From Sulfurimonadaceae bacterium (GTDB lineage: Bacteria > Campylobacterota > Campylobacteria > Campylobacterales > Sulfurimonadaceae), in NCBI GenBank assembly GCA_026193155.1, contig JAPHSI010000013.1, positions 1-16,670 of the forward strand: 16,670 nt of DNA, written 5' to 3'. This document shows, in pieces, positions 1-7,791 of the stretch (the stretch's first letter is position 1; every line of letters begins with the position of its first letter). The notes beneath the pieces are model-generated. The model did no database searches. It saw only the letters and a program-made list of their open reading frames with translations, and was not told the DNA's origin. The position numbers and the translations under genes are program-made.

Positions 1-1095
1 ATTTGGAAATTTGCAGGTTTTCAAGGTTTAGCCGGCCTATTTATTATGATTTTTTATTCTGTTGTTATAGGATGGATTTTTAACTATATTGTTACATCGC
101 TAACATCCTTACCTGCAACTGTTGAAGAAGCTGAGACAACATTTACCACTATGCTTCACACTGAAGCATGGACTCAACTTTTTTATCATACTGTTGCTTT
201 TGCTTGGATTACATATGTTTTAACCAAGGGTATAAAAGGCGGTATTGAAAAAATAAATATGATACTCATGCCTACATTAATGATCATACTTGTTGGAATG
301 TTTGCCTATGCAGTTAGCCTAGATGCATTTTCACAATCTGTAGAGTTCATGTTTGCGGCAGATTGGTCAAAAATAGATTCAAATGCCTTTGTTACGGCAG
401 TTGGTCACGCATTTTTTACTCTCTCTCTTGGAATGGGCGCCATCATGACCTACTCTGCGTCTATGGAGAAAAACTCAAATCTGGTTCACAATGCTTTTTG
501 GGTTGTATTTTTAGATACAGCTATAGCTATAGTAGCAGGATTAATGCTTTTTACATTTTTATATGAATATGGAGCAGGTCCTGCAAAAGGTCCTGGACTT
601 GTTTTTATATCTTTACCGGCGGCATTTTATGAAATGGGAATATTAGGAAACGCGTTTGCTATTTTATTCTTTTTAGCTCTTGCATTTGCAGGACTCACTT
701 CATCTGTATCTTTGGTTGAACCTATGGTACAATACTTTATAGATAGGTTTAATTGGACTAGATTAAAATCTTCTATAGTTATGGGCTTATTCTTCTACTT
801 GGTAGGTATTGTTGCACTTCTATCAAACATAGAAGGGTTTAAAGATATGCTAACATGGGGTGAGAGGAACTTTTTTGATTGGGTTGACCATATAACAGCT
901 GCCATAATGCTACCTTTTGGCGGGTTACTAATGGCAGTTTTTATAGGTTTTGTCGTAGAAAAACAAAGACTCGAATCAATTATCAAACCTCAGTTAGGAT
1001 TTGCTTTTGATATATGGTACTTTTCACTTAGATATATCACTCCAGTAGCTATGTTTATAGTTATGCTATCATTAATAGGAGTTTTAAAAATATGA
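1..1095 (+). CDS. Sodium-dependent transporter, NSS (SNF) family, 5'-truncated by window edge
   Basis: Integral inner-membrane symporter of the neurotransmitter:sodium symporter family, which uses the Na+ gradient to take up amino acids or related amines; the substrate cannot be read from sequence. The reading frame is open from base 1, and the ATG at 46 is internal: the codons before it encode WKFAGFQGLAG, a conserved NSS stretch. 364 residues are visible and roughly 80 N-terminal residues should be missing. Counting from the first visible codon, HAFFTLSLGMG (about 136-146) matches the unwound TM6 that binds substrate, and AGLTSS (about 230-235) matches the TM8 Na2-site Thr/Ser of LeuT. Several other hydrophobic helices are present, and the chain ends right after a last helix, as in 11-TM bacterial members. 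The stop overlaps the next start (ATGA). Family assignment is firm; substrate is unknown. Confidence 0.93.
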   Translation: MWKFAGFQGLAGLFIMIFYSVVIGWIFNYIVTSLTSLPATVEEAETTFTTMLHTEAWTQLFYHTVAFAWITYVLTKGIKGGIEKINMILMPTLMIILVGMFAYAVSLDAFSQSVEFMFAADWSKIDSNAFVTAVGHAFFTLSLGMGAIMTYSASMEKNSNLVHNAFWVVFLDTAIAIVAGLMLFTFLYEYGAGPAKGPGLVFISLPAAFYEMGILGNAFAILFFLALAFAGLTSSVSLVEPMVQYFIDRFNWTRLKSSIVMGLFFYLVGIVALLSNIEGFKDMLTWGERNFFDWVDHITAAIMLPFGGLLMAVFIGFVVEKQRLESIIKPQLGFAFDIWYFSLRYITPVAMFIVMLSLIGVLKI

Positions 1096-1367
1096 ACAAA
1101 AATACTCAAGAATGTCTAGACATCTTAAAATCAAAAGGTATAAATCCAGCCTCACAAATAGATTTTGATATAAATGGCGAAGAACAGTCTCTATCTTTAC
1201 AATATATAATAGATACTTATATGAGTGCAAGTGATGATTCTCAGTTAGTCTTTGTCACTGCATTAAAAAAAGCAACTCAGGCGGAAGAGATGGGTATCGA
1301 TAAATTTTTTGAAGGCATGGGACAACTCTTACTAATGTCACACCTTTCTGAGAAGTTTAAAGTGTAA
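1092..1367 (+). CDS. Small soluble hypothetical protein coupled to the NSS transporter
   Basis: I do not recognise this 91-residue protein. It begins inside the transporter stop codon (ATGA overlap), and TAGGAG at 1076-1081 provides a ribosome site about 10 nt upstream, so it is very likely co-translated with the transporter. It has no membrane segment, no signal peptide and one cysteine (position 8). It looks mainly helical, with a hydrophobic C-terminal helix (about 68-88, GIDKFFEGMGQLLLMSHL) and acidic middle segments. It is not the MetS-type small subunit that accompanies some NSS transporters, because those are much shorter single-span membrane peptides. A cytosolic accessory or regulatory role for the transporter is a guess from position only. 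The next gene follows 5 nt later. Confidence 0.75.
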   Translation: MNKNTQECLDILKSKGINPASQIDFDINGEEQSLSLQYIIDTYMSASDDSQLVFVTALKKATQAEEMGIDKFFEGMGQLLLMSHLSEKFKV

Positions 1368-1372
1368 ATATT

Positions 1373-2986
1373 ATGAAAACCATTTACAAAATTATAATTC
1401 TATATTTAATTTCTATAGGAATTATTTTATTTGTATATCAAAACATAGATGCTTTTTCAGAAAAAAGCAAAAAATTTCAACAAAACATCTTACTTAAACA
1501 AGCTCAAGTTCACTTTGAAGAACAAATAAATACAAGACACTGGAATGCGAGTCATGGAGGTGTATATGTAAAACCACATGACAACATAAAACCTAACCCT
1601 TATTTAAAAGATAATATATTAAAAGTTGACGACAACCTGACACTTATTAAAATTAACCCTGCATGGATGACAAGACAACTCTCAGAGTTATTATCTTCAG
1701 AGAATTTTAAATTTAGAATCACAAGTCTCAAACCTATAAATCCTATAAATAAAAGTGATTCCTTTGAGTCAAAAGCATTAAAGCACTTTGAAAATACAGA
1801 GAATAGAGAGTTTTACGAACTAATCGATAACAAATTTAGATATATAGGGGCTTTAGTAACAAAACAAGAATGTTTAAAATGTCATGCTGCACAAGGATAT
1901 AAACTTGGTGATATTAGGGGCGGAATAAGCATTACATTCAATTCCGATGAATATAACGATATAATTAAATCTGTAGAGAGTCAAGCACTTAGTGCAAAAA
2001 TAATTTTCACAATACTATCAATTATTTTAACCTTACTAATACATAAACAACTAAAACAAACATATGACTTAAGTTTAGAAGTAAAAAATCGCACCCGTGA
2101 AATAAACAATACTAAAAATATCCTGCAACATGTCTTAGATGCAGATAGAAGCTTTTTGTTTGTTTTAGACGATACACAAATAATTATGGCAAACAAAACC
2201 ATGTTAAACTTTTTTGGATACAAAACTATTGGGGAATTTTCAAAAAATCATGAACATATTTCTGATATGTTTGAAAGTGATGATTCAAAACTTTACCTAC
2301 AACATTTTATAAACGGAGAACATTGGATACATTATCTTCAACGTGAACAAAATTACAAAAACCTAAAAGTAAAACTAAAAAATAACAATATCGAAAAAGT
2401 ATTTAAACCTAGTGCCAAAGAGATTAGTATAGACAACAAAATACTTCATATCGTAATTTTTGATGATATCACAAATGAATTAAAGCAGATAGAAAAACTT
2501 AAAAAAGAAGCGGCAAGAGATACCTTGACAAAACTTTTTAACAGAGGAAAATTTCAAGAAATTTTAATTCAGGAGATGGCTTTAGCTAACTCTACAATGC
2601 AACCTTTATCAGTTATCTTTTTAGATATAGATTTCTTCAAAAACGTAAATGATAAATATGGTCATGATGTAGGTGATAAAGTATTAAAATCATTATCAAG
2701 AATTTTAAAAGAGAATATGCGTTTAGGTGATTCCGTATCAAGATGGGGAGGAGAAGAGTTTATTGTTCTTTTACAATCAACACCTCTTAATCAAGCTCAT
2801 AAAATTGCAGAAAAATTGCGTCTAAAAGTTTCCGAGTATAAATTTGATGAAGTTGAAAATTTAACAATATCATTAGGTGTAACACAATATATAAACCAAG
2901 AGTCAGATAAAACACTTTTAAAAAGAGTAGATGAAGCTTTATACGAAGCTAAAAATGCAGGAAGAAACAAGGTTATTATGAAATAA
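1373..2986 (+). CDS. Membrane diguanylate cyclase with periplasmic heme-c (DUF3365/Tll0287-like) sensor and PAS domain
   Basis: Predicted to make cyclic di-GMP from two GTP in response to a periplasmic signal. Domain order in 537 residues: TM1 (about 5-22); a periplasmic DUF3365/Tll0287-like domain with a heme c motif CLKCH at 167-171 followed by GYKLGDIRGGIS; TM2 (about 208-224); a PAS-like domain (about 250-366, with IIMANKTMLNFFGY at 270-283); and a GGDEF domain (about 378-537). The active-site motif is GGEEF at 459-463, and the product-inhibition site RLGD (450-453) lies five residues before it, so the cyclase looks active and feedback-inhibited. The family is known to bind heme at CxxCH; sensing of redox state or a gas such as NO is inference. 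It starts 5 nt after the small protein with no clear Shine-Dalgarno, suggesting translational coupling. The last codons form half of a terminator hairpin. Confidence 0.9.
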   Translation: MKTIYKIIILYLISIGIILFVYQNIDAFSEKSKKFQQNILLKQAQVHFEEQINTRHWNASHGGVYVKPHDNIKPNPYLKDNILKVDDNLTLIKINPAWMTRQLSELLSSENFKFRITSLKPINPINKSDSFESKALKHFENTENREFYELIDNKFRYIGALVTKQECLKCHAAQGYKLGDIRGGISITFNSDEYNDIIKSVESQALSAKIIFTILSIILTLLIHKQLKQTYDLSLEVKNRTREINNTKNILQHVLDADRSFLFVLDDTQIIMANKTMLNFFGYKTIGEFSKNHEHISDMFESDDSKLYLQHFINGEHWIHYLQREQNYKNLKVKLKNNNIEKVFKPSAKEISIDNKILHIVIFDDITNELKQIEKLKKEAARDTLTKLFNRGKFQEILIQEMALANSTMQPLSVIFLDIDFFKNVNDKYGHDVGDKVLKSLSRILKENMRLGDSVSRWGGEEFIVLLQSTPLNQAHKIAEKLRLKVSEYKFDEVENLTISLGVTQYINQESDKTLLKRVDEALYEAKNAGRNKVIMK

Positions 2987-2990
2987 CCTT
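2969..2990. terminator. Hairpin between convergent units, overlapping the cyclase stop codon
   Basis: A perfect 9-bp inverted repeat, AAGGTTATT (2969-2977) and AATAACCTT (2982-2990), with a 4-nt loop. The cyclase stop codon (2984-2986) lies in the right arm. Read leftward, the stem is followed by GTTTCTT, a modest T-rich tail, which fits termination of the thiG unit, whose stop is only 11 nt away. Read rightward the tail is poor. The stem is AT-rich, so its strength is uncertain. Confidence 0.5.
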
Positions 2991-3000
2991 ATCGTAATAT

Positions 3001-3780
3001 TTAGAACTGAATAAGTCCATCAATAGGACTAGATGCAGTAGCATACGGTTTTTTAGGTATACGACCTGCAAGATAACTCATACGTCCTGCTTGAACTGCA
3101 TGTTTCATAGCAACAGCCATCATCATAGGATCCTGTGCCTGAGCGATTGCAGTATTAGTTAAAACACCTTCAGCTCCAAGTTCCATTGCATAAGCAGCAT
3201 CACTAGCACAACCAATCCCTGCATCTACGATAACAGGCACATTTACAGCGTCTTTAATAAATGCGACATTATACGGGTTTTGGATCCCTAGACCACTTCC
3301 AATAGGAGCAGCAAGAGGCATGATAGCATGAGCACCTGCATCTTCTAAACGCTTTGCCATTATCGGGTCATCAGAAGTGTAAGCCATAATAGTAAAACCA
3401 TCTTTTGCCAATACTTTACATGCCTCTATAGTTTCTAAAACATCAGGGTAAAGAGTTTTAGCAGTATCACCGATAACCTCTAGTTTTATAAGGTCAATCC
3501 CAGTAGCTTCACGAGTTAAACGAAATGTAGTTATGGCCTCTTCTGCCGTTACACAACCTGCAGAGTTTGGTAAAAATTTTACATTTGTGCCGGCAAAGGT
3601 ATCACGAAGGTTTTCTTTATCAGGGTCAGTTATGTTTAGACGACGAACCGCAACAGTTATAAGTTCACTTCCAGATGCAAGGGTTGCCTCTTTTGTAGTT
3701 TCAAAATCTTTATATTTTCCACTCCCTACAATTAGGCGAGAACCAAGTTCATATTTTCCTATTTTTAATTTGTTATCCAT
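3001..3780 (-). CDS. thiG: Thiazole synthase ThiG
   Basis: Forms the thiazole phosphate moiety of thiamine from 1-deoxy-D-xylulose 5-phosphate, dehydroglycine and the thiocarboxylated sulfur carrier ThiS, in the cytosol. The 259-residue length is normal and the whole TIM-barrel is present. Recognisable motifs are GSGKY (19-23), NSAGC (72-76), IKLEVIGD (98-105) with Lys99 matching the Schiff-base lysine, PLAAPIGSGLGIQNP (155-169), DAGIG (186-190) and GVLTNTAIA (205-213). The start is supported by TAGGAAA at 3787-3793, 6 nt from the ATG. It is last in a leftward unit, 48 nt after nnr. No thiS, thiF, thiH or thiO partner lies in the window and the short upstream gap contains no TPP riboswitch sequence. 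Identification is firm. Confidence 0.97.
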   Translation of the reverse strand: MDNKLKIGKYELGSRLIVGSGKYKDFETTKEATLASGSELITVAVRRLNITDPDKENLRDTFAGTNVKFLPNSAGCVTAEEAITTFRLTREATGIDLIKLEVIGDTAKTLYPDVLETIEACKVLAKDGFTIMAYTSDDPIMAKRLEDAGAHAIMPLAAPIGSGLGIQNPYNVAFIKDAVNVPVIVDAGIGCASDAAYAMELGAEGVLTNTAIAQAQDPMMMAVAMKHAVQAGRMSYLAGRIPKKPYATASSPIDGLIQF

Positions 3781-3828
3781 AATATATTTCCTATATTTTT
3801 TATTGCGAAGTTTATAACATAAGCTTTC

Positions 3829-5193
3829 TTACAATTTCCCAATTTGTTCAATTAAATCATCCGGTGTAAGGGAAAAGTCAGAACCTGTGTAGTTTAGTGC
3901 AAGTTTTGTATGTGCCAAAGATGCATTTTTAGCAGCTTCAAGCGGCTCATGTCCTTGAGCTAAAAGTGAGCCAATCAAACCGCCAAGTACATCACCGCTA
4001 CCACCTTTTGCAAGTTTTGAAGAGCCGTGAGGGTTTATAAAAACATCATTATTTTTGGCGATAATAACATTTGCACCTTTTAAAAGCAGTGTAACTTTTG
4101 GATACATCTTACAAAACAATTCTACATATTTAAAACGATTTTTTTGTAACTCTTCTACAGATATATCTGCAAGATTACATAATTTTAAAACAGATGCAAA
4201 CTCTTTTGCATGTGGTGTTAAAACTACATTTTCTCTTTTTAATATATCTAACAAAATATCCATGTGTAGTATATCTGCATCTACAATAAGCGGATAGTCA
4301 TTGTCTAAAAATGATTCTAAATCTCTATCTGAGTATGAATCTCCAAGTCCCATCCCTATAGCAATAGCCGTAGTTGTTTTTGGTAATAGTTCTGAGTTCA
4401 TTATAGAGTGTGGAATATTAGTCGTATTGTAGCCCACAACAGTTACAAGTCCGGCTCCAAAACGCAAAGCCGATTTGGCACAAAGTACACCTGCTCCTAT
4501 TTTTTCTCCCGCTACACATGCCAAATGTCCATAACTACCTTTATGTGTATCTTTTTTATCTCTGCTTGGAAGAGTTAAGTCTTCTAAATCAAGCAAGTTC
4601 CAATTAGAATCGGCTTCATAAACTTCTCTTGATACACCTAAGTCTAAAACTTTTATATCTCCTACATACTCTTTATGGGAATCCAGGTACATATCTTTTT
4701 TTAATGCACCCATGGTCAAAGTCGTATCTGCAAAAAACTTGTATCCGCTTGGTACGTCACAAGCTATCTTATATGCAGTGTAATTATTCATATCATCTAT
4801 AACAGAAAATATTTCCGAACTAAACTCTCCACTAAATCCTGTACCTACTATTGCATCTACTAAGACATCACAACTTTCAATGGCACTACACTCTTTTACA
4901 CCTATAGCATCTAAGCGTTTTTTTTGCAATTTTGCCATAGAGGATTTCGGCTCTTTTACGTGAAATATTTTCACATCGTAATCTAGATGCAGAAGTCTTG
5001 CGAGTGCTATACCATCAGCCCCATTATTACCACTTCCACAAACTATAAGTACCGAACTATTTTTATCAAACTTATTTTTAATAAAGTCTGCCATACCGTC
5101 TGCAGCATGTTCCATTAATATATCTTCTGTTAATCCAAAATTTTCATAACATCTTTTATCTAAAAATGAGACTTCATCAAAAAGTTTTTGCAT
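3829..5193 (-). CDS. nnr: Bifunctional NAD(P)H-hydrate epimerase / ADP-dependent dehydratase
   Basis: Repairs NAD(P)HX, the hydrated form of NADH and NADPH: the N-terminal YjeF_N domain epimerises R-NAD(P)HX to S, and the C-terminal ribokinase-like domain dehydrates S-NAD(P)HX using ADP. In 454 residues, the epimerase half (about 1-200) shows GSGNNGADG (53-61), DAIVGTGFSGE (113-123) and CDVPSG (144-149). The dehydratase half (about 210-454) shows HKGSYGH (217-223), TPHAKEF (326-332) and AKGGSGDVLGG (395-405) with the catalytic-type Asp400. The protein is somewhat shorter than the E. coli enzyme (about 515), but both active sites are present. The ATG lies 1 nt after the stop of the upstream ATPase gene and uses that gene's GAAGAA end as its only ribosome-site-like sequence, so the two genes are translationally coupled. 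Confidence 0.95.
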   Translation of the reverse strand: MQKLFDEVSFLDKRCYENFGLTEDILMEHAADGMADFIKNKFDKNSSVLIVCGSGNNGADGIALARLLHLDYDVKIFHVKEPKSSMAKLQKKRLDAIGVKECSAIESCDVLVDAIVGTGFSGEFSSEIFSVIDDMNNYTAYKIACDVPSGYKFFADTTLTMGALKKDMYLDSHKEYVGDIKVLDLGVSREVYEADSNWNLLDLEDLTLPSRDKKDTHKGSYGHLACVAGEKIGAGVLCAKSALRFGAGLVTVVGYNTTNIPHSIMNSELLPKTTTAIAIGMGLGDSYSDRDLESFLDNDYPLIVDADILHMDILLDILKRENVVLTPHAKEFASVLKLCNLADISVEELQKNRFKYVELFCKMYPKVTLLLKGANVIIAKNNDVFINPHGSSKLAKGGSGDVLGGLIGSLLAQGHEPLEAAKNASLAHTKLALNYTGSDFSLTPDDLIEQIGKL

Positions 5194-5194
5194 G

Positions 5195-5932
5195 TTATTC
5201 TTCTATAACGTTTTCTTTAATATCTACACTGTGTGTTTTTATATCGTTAAAAAGTAGTGTAGGATTTTCTGTTCTGAATTGATATAAAAATCTATTTTTA
5301 ACCAAGTTTTTAAGACTTGCCGTATTATAATAGTCTATATTCGAACATTTACCTATAAATAAGTACGTAAACATAAGTTTTATATGAGCATTCTCAAATG
5401 TTTTATGCGGTTGAGCTAAAAATGTAAGACCGTATTTAGCAAGCTTAGAAAAGCTTAACATGTAAAGCAAAAAATCGGCAAACTCAACATAAAAACCATT
5501 TAAATTTTCAATATCGTGTAAAAAATAGTAATAATTATTTAATAACTCTTTATTTTGAATTGTCTTAGTAAGTTTGCTTTTTACATGTCTTTTTGATGTA
5601 TCAAAGTAAGATGGGCTTGCGGACATATATATATGTTTTTTAGCATCTATAAGAACTTGTAGTGCTTCTTCAAACTCTTGTGTTTCTTCATACCTAATAT
5701 AATTAAAATTTTGGTCTTTGTATCTCATCTCTATATCTTCTTCATTTGAATCTGAAAAATCTATATAAAATGTCGGTACATTACTATCGATTACAAAGTC
5801 TCTTATTCTACAAGCCAGATTAGTCTTTCCGGCACCATGTTCACCCAGAATGAGTGTGTTGTAATATAAATTGCGCTCTTTAAGTTCCAAAGAACCTAAG
5901 GCGTCATTATATTTTCCTATAATATTTCTCAT
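5195..5932 (-). CDS. P-loop ATPase of unknown function, first gene of the nnr-thiG unit
   Basis: Not recognised as a named protein. With the start chosen here it has 245 residues: a Walker A GEHGAGKT (30-37) directly after a hydrophobic strand, a weak Walker-B-like strand YYYFLHDIEN (134-143), and LTFLAQPHKT (169-178), where the strand plus Gln resembles the sensor-like Gln of HerA/VirD4/FtsK-type ATPases. That fold assignment is tentative. No membrane segment or signal is evident. The frame is open up to 6022 (ATG), but that start overlaps kdsD and would lie upstream of the TATAAT at 5969-5974. In-frame ATGs remain at 5947 and 5932. The second is preceded by purine-rich GAGAGTAGAA and is preferred; the first would add five residues. 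It heads the operon and is coupled to nnr by a 1-nt gap. Confidence 0.8.
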   Translation of the reverse strand: MRNIIGKYNDALGSLELKERNLYYNTLILGEHGAGKTNLACRIRDFVIDSNVPTFYIDFSDSNEEDIEMRYKDQNFNYIRYEETQEFEEALQVLIDAKKHIYMSASPSYFDTSKRHVKSKLTKTIQNKELLNNYYYFLHDIENLNGFYVEFADFLLYMLSFSKLAKYGLTFLAQPHKTFENAHIKLMFTYLFIGKCSNIDYYNTASLKNLVKNRFLYQFRTENPTLLFNDIKTHSVDIKENVIEE

Positions 5933-5968
5933 AATTTCTACTCTCATATTTTGATGTTTCTTACCTAA

Positions 5969-5974
5969 ATTATA
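5969..5974 (-). promoter_or_regulatory. -10 box of the leftward ATPase-nnr-thiG unit
   Basis: On the minus strand this reads TATAAT (within GCTATAATTTAGG). Transcription would start near 5962, leaving about 30 nt of leader to the ATG at 5932. No -35 element is evident, which is usual for sigma-70 promoters in Campylobacterota. Its presence argues against translation starting at 6022. Confidence 0.6.
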
Positions 5975-5986
5975 GCAAAATAAGGA

Positions 5987-5992
5987 TATAAT
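5987..5992 (+). promoter_or_regulatory. -10 box of the rightward kdsD-rluB-rarA unit
   Basis: TATAAT lies 6 nt before the kdsD ATG at 5999, so the expected transcription start falls at or within a base or two of the A of the ATG. It is only 12 bp from the divergent -10 at 5969-5974. AAGGA at 5982-5986 just upstream could instead be a ribosome site, but at 12 nt from the ATG it is rather distant, and a transcript from this -10 would not include it. Confidence 0.5.
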
Positions 5993-5998
5993 ATCTTT

Positions 5999-6961
5999 AT
6001 GAATTTTAAACAAATAGCACAAGAAACTTTAAACATAGAAGCAAATACCTTGCTAGAAGCAGCAAAAAAAATTGATAATGTTTTTGATAAGGCAGTTGAG
6101 CTTGTCATGAATTCAACTGGAAAACTAATTGTAACAGGTGTTGGAAAATCAGGACTTATAGGTGCGAAGATGGCAGCGACATTCGCATCTACCGGTACTC
6201 CAAGCTTTTTCTTGCATCCAACTGAAGCACTTCACGGTGACTTAGGAATGATTAGTAAAGGTGATGTGGTAATTGCTATATCATACAGTGGAGAGAGTGA
6301 AGAACTTAGTCAAATCCTTCCACATATCAAGCGTTTTGATATCCCTCTTATAGGTATGACTAGGGATAAAAACTCTACACTTGGAAAATATTCAGATATG
6401 GTTATTGATGTAGTTGTTGAGAAAGAAGCATGTCCCTTGAATATAGCACCGACTAGTTCAACTACGCTTACCCTAGCCCTAGGAGATGCACTAGCCGTTT
6501 GTTTAATGAAAGCAAGAGATTTTAAAAAGTCAGATTTTGCTTCTTTTCACCCTGGTGGATCACTTGGAAAGCAACTTTTTGTAAAAGTAAATGATTTGAT
6601 GATTAGTGAAAAACTACCTCTTATCTCACCTTCTGCAAAAGTTAAAGATGCAATATTAAAGATCAGTGAAGGTCGTTTGGGTAATGTTTTAATTGCAGAC
6701 GAAAACAATAAACTACAAGCCCTTTTAAGTGATGGTGATATCCGTCGTGCACTTATGAGTGATGACTTTTCACTTGAAGACAATGTTATGAAATATGCTA
6801 CGCAAAATCCATATACTTGTACAAATGGTGAGCTTTTGGCTAGTGATGCTTTAGCTATAATAGAAGAAAAAAAGATTCAATTACTTGTTGTTACAGATAA
6901 TGAAAACAAAATAAAAGGTGTATTACATATACATGCACTTGTTGAAAAAGGTATATCGTAG
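5999..6961 (+). CDS. kdsD: D-arabinose 5-phosphate isomerase (KpsF/GutQ/KdsD family)
   Basis: Converts ribulose 5-phosphate to arabinose 5-phosphate, the first step towards Kdo in the inner core of lipopolysaccharide; cytosolic. The 320 residues comprise an N-terminal SIS sugar-isomerase domain (about 1-190) with GVGKSG (47-52), TPSFFLHPTEALHGDLG (67-83), ISYSGES (94-100), APTSSTT (150-156) and FHPGGSLG (183-190), then two CBS domains (about 200-260 and 265-320). Lys50, Glu102, Glu143 and His184 match, at a constant offset of nine, the catalytic-type residues Lys59, Glu111, Glu152 and His193 of E. coli KdsD. Its stop overlaps the GTG start of rluB by one base. The start at 5999 is the natural one for the family even though the promoter leaves almost no leader. 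KdsD is favoured over GutQ because no sorbitol genes are near. Confidence 0.94.
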   Translation: MNFKQIAQETLNIEANTLLEAAKKIDNVFDKAVELVMNSTGKLIVTGVGKSGLIGAKMAATFASTGTPSFFLHPTEALHGDLGMISKGDVVIAISYSGESEELSQILPHIKRFDIPLIGMTRDKNSTLGKYSDMVIDVVVEKEACPLNIAPTSSTTLTLALGDALAVCLMKARDFKKSDFASFHPGGSLGKQLFVKVNDLMISEKLPLISPSAKVKDAILKISEGRLGNVLIADENNKLQALLSDGDIRRALMSDDFSLEDNVMKYATQNPYTCTNGELLASDALAIIEEKKIQLLVVTDNENKIKGVLHIHALVEKGIS

Positions 6962-7788
6962 TGAGATTAAATAAATACATTGCACACCATTCAAGTTATT
7001 CACGTCGCGAAGCAGACAAAGCCATACAAGACGGTTATGTAAAAGTCAACGGAGAGGTTGAGACAAACCCGGCTATACAGGTTGATGAAAATAAGCCGGA
7101 TGTTTGGATCAGTGGTAAAAAAGTAGCTCCAAGAGACAAATATACAGTTATTGTTTATAATAAAGCAAAAGGTGAGTTAGTTACCAAAAAAGATCCAAAA
7201 GGGCGTAAAACTATCTACGATACCTTAGAGAAAAAGTATAGACATTTTATACCTGTTGGAAGACTTGACTTTGCAAGTGAAGGGGTACTTCTTTTAACAG
7301 ATGCATCTAAAGTAGCTACAGCTTTGATGGAATCCGATTTGCAAAGAACTTACAAAATAAAAATCAAAGGTGAGATTACTCCTGATATGGAAGATGCTAT
7401 GCTTAACGGTATGACACTTGAAGATGCGAGTGCCGGTGCACATTCACACTCAAAAATAACCCATATGACTTTTAAACCTTTTATAGGTTATCAAATCCAG
7501 AAAAATACTCCAAACTATTCAACTTTAAAAGTAGCTATTTCTGAAGGAAAAAACCGTGAACTTAGACGTTTTTTTGCACACTTTGGAGCAGAAGTAGCAG
7601 ACTTAAAACGTATTAGTTTTGCCGAGATTGAACTTAACAATCTCCCTACCGGAAAAAGCAGGTTTTTAACAAGAAGCGAATATTCTGCTTTAGGCAAATT
7701 CCTAAAAGAGGAAAAGAAAAACCAAGAGAAGCTTGCTCAAAAACTCGACAACCAAAAAAAGCAAGAGCAAGAACTACACAAAAAATAG
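6961..7788 (+). CDS. rluB: rRNA pseudouridine synthase, RluB/RsuA family
   Basis: Isomerises a uridine in ribosomal RNA to pseudouridine; family members act on 23S (RluB, RluE, RluF) or 16S (RsuA) rRNA, and RluB is the best guess. The 275 residues begin with an S4 RNA-binding domain (about 1-50, MRLNKYIAHHSSYSRREAD), followed by the catalytic domain with the signature GRLDFASEGVLLLTD (100-114), whose Asp103 is the catalytic residue, and GKNRELRRFFAHFG (196-209). The tail (about 246-275) is a lysine- and glutamine-rich, probably helical extension. It starts with GTG at 6961-6963, overlapping the kdsD stop by one base, with AAAAAGG about 10 nt upstream. rarA follows after 3 nt. Confidence 0.9.
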   Translation: MRLNKYIAHHSSYSRREADKAIQDGYVKVNGEVETNPAIQVDENKPDVWISGKKVAPRDKYTVIVYNKAKGELVTKKDPKGRKTIYDTLEKKYRHFIPVGRLDFASEGVLLLTDASKVATALMESDLQRTYKIKIKGEITPDMEDAMLNGMTLEDASAGAHSHSKITHMTFKPFIGYQIQKNTPNYSTLKVAISEGKNRELRRFFAHFGAEVADLKRISFAEIELNNLPTGKSRFLTRSEYSALGKFLKEEKKNQEKLAQKLDNQKKQEQELHKK

Positions 7789-7791
7789 ATA

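Noticed and set aside
1092..1367. MetS-type small subunit of the NSS transporter
   Set aside because: Too long and without any hydrophobic membrane span.
3781..3828. TPP riboswitch upstream of thiG
   Set aside because: Only 48 nt are available and the conserved CUGAGA-type core is not present on the minus strand.
5933..6022. N-terminal extension of the P-loop ATPase from the ATG at 6022
   Set aside because: It would overlap kdsD and start upstream of the TATAAT at 5969-5974; the extension (MCYLFKIHKD...) has no family-like features.
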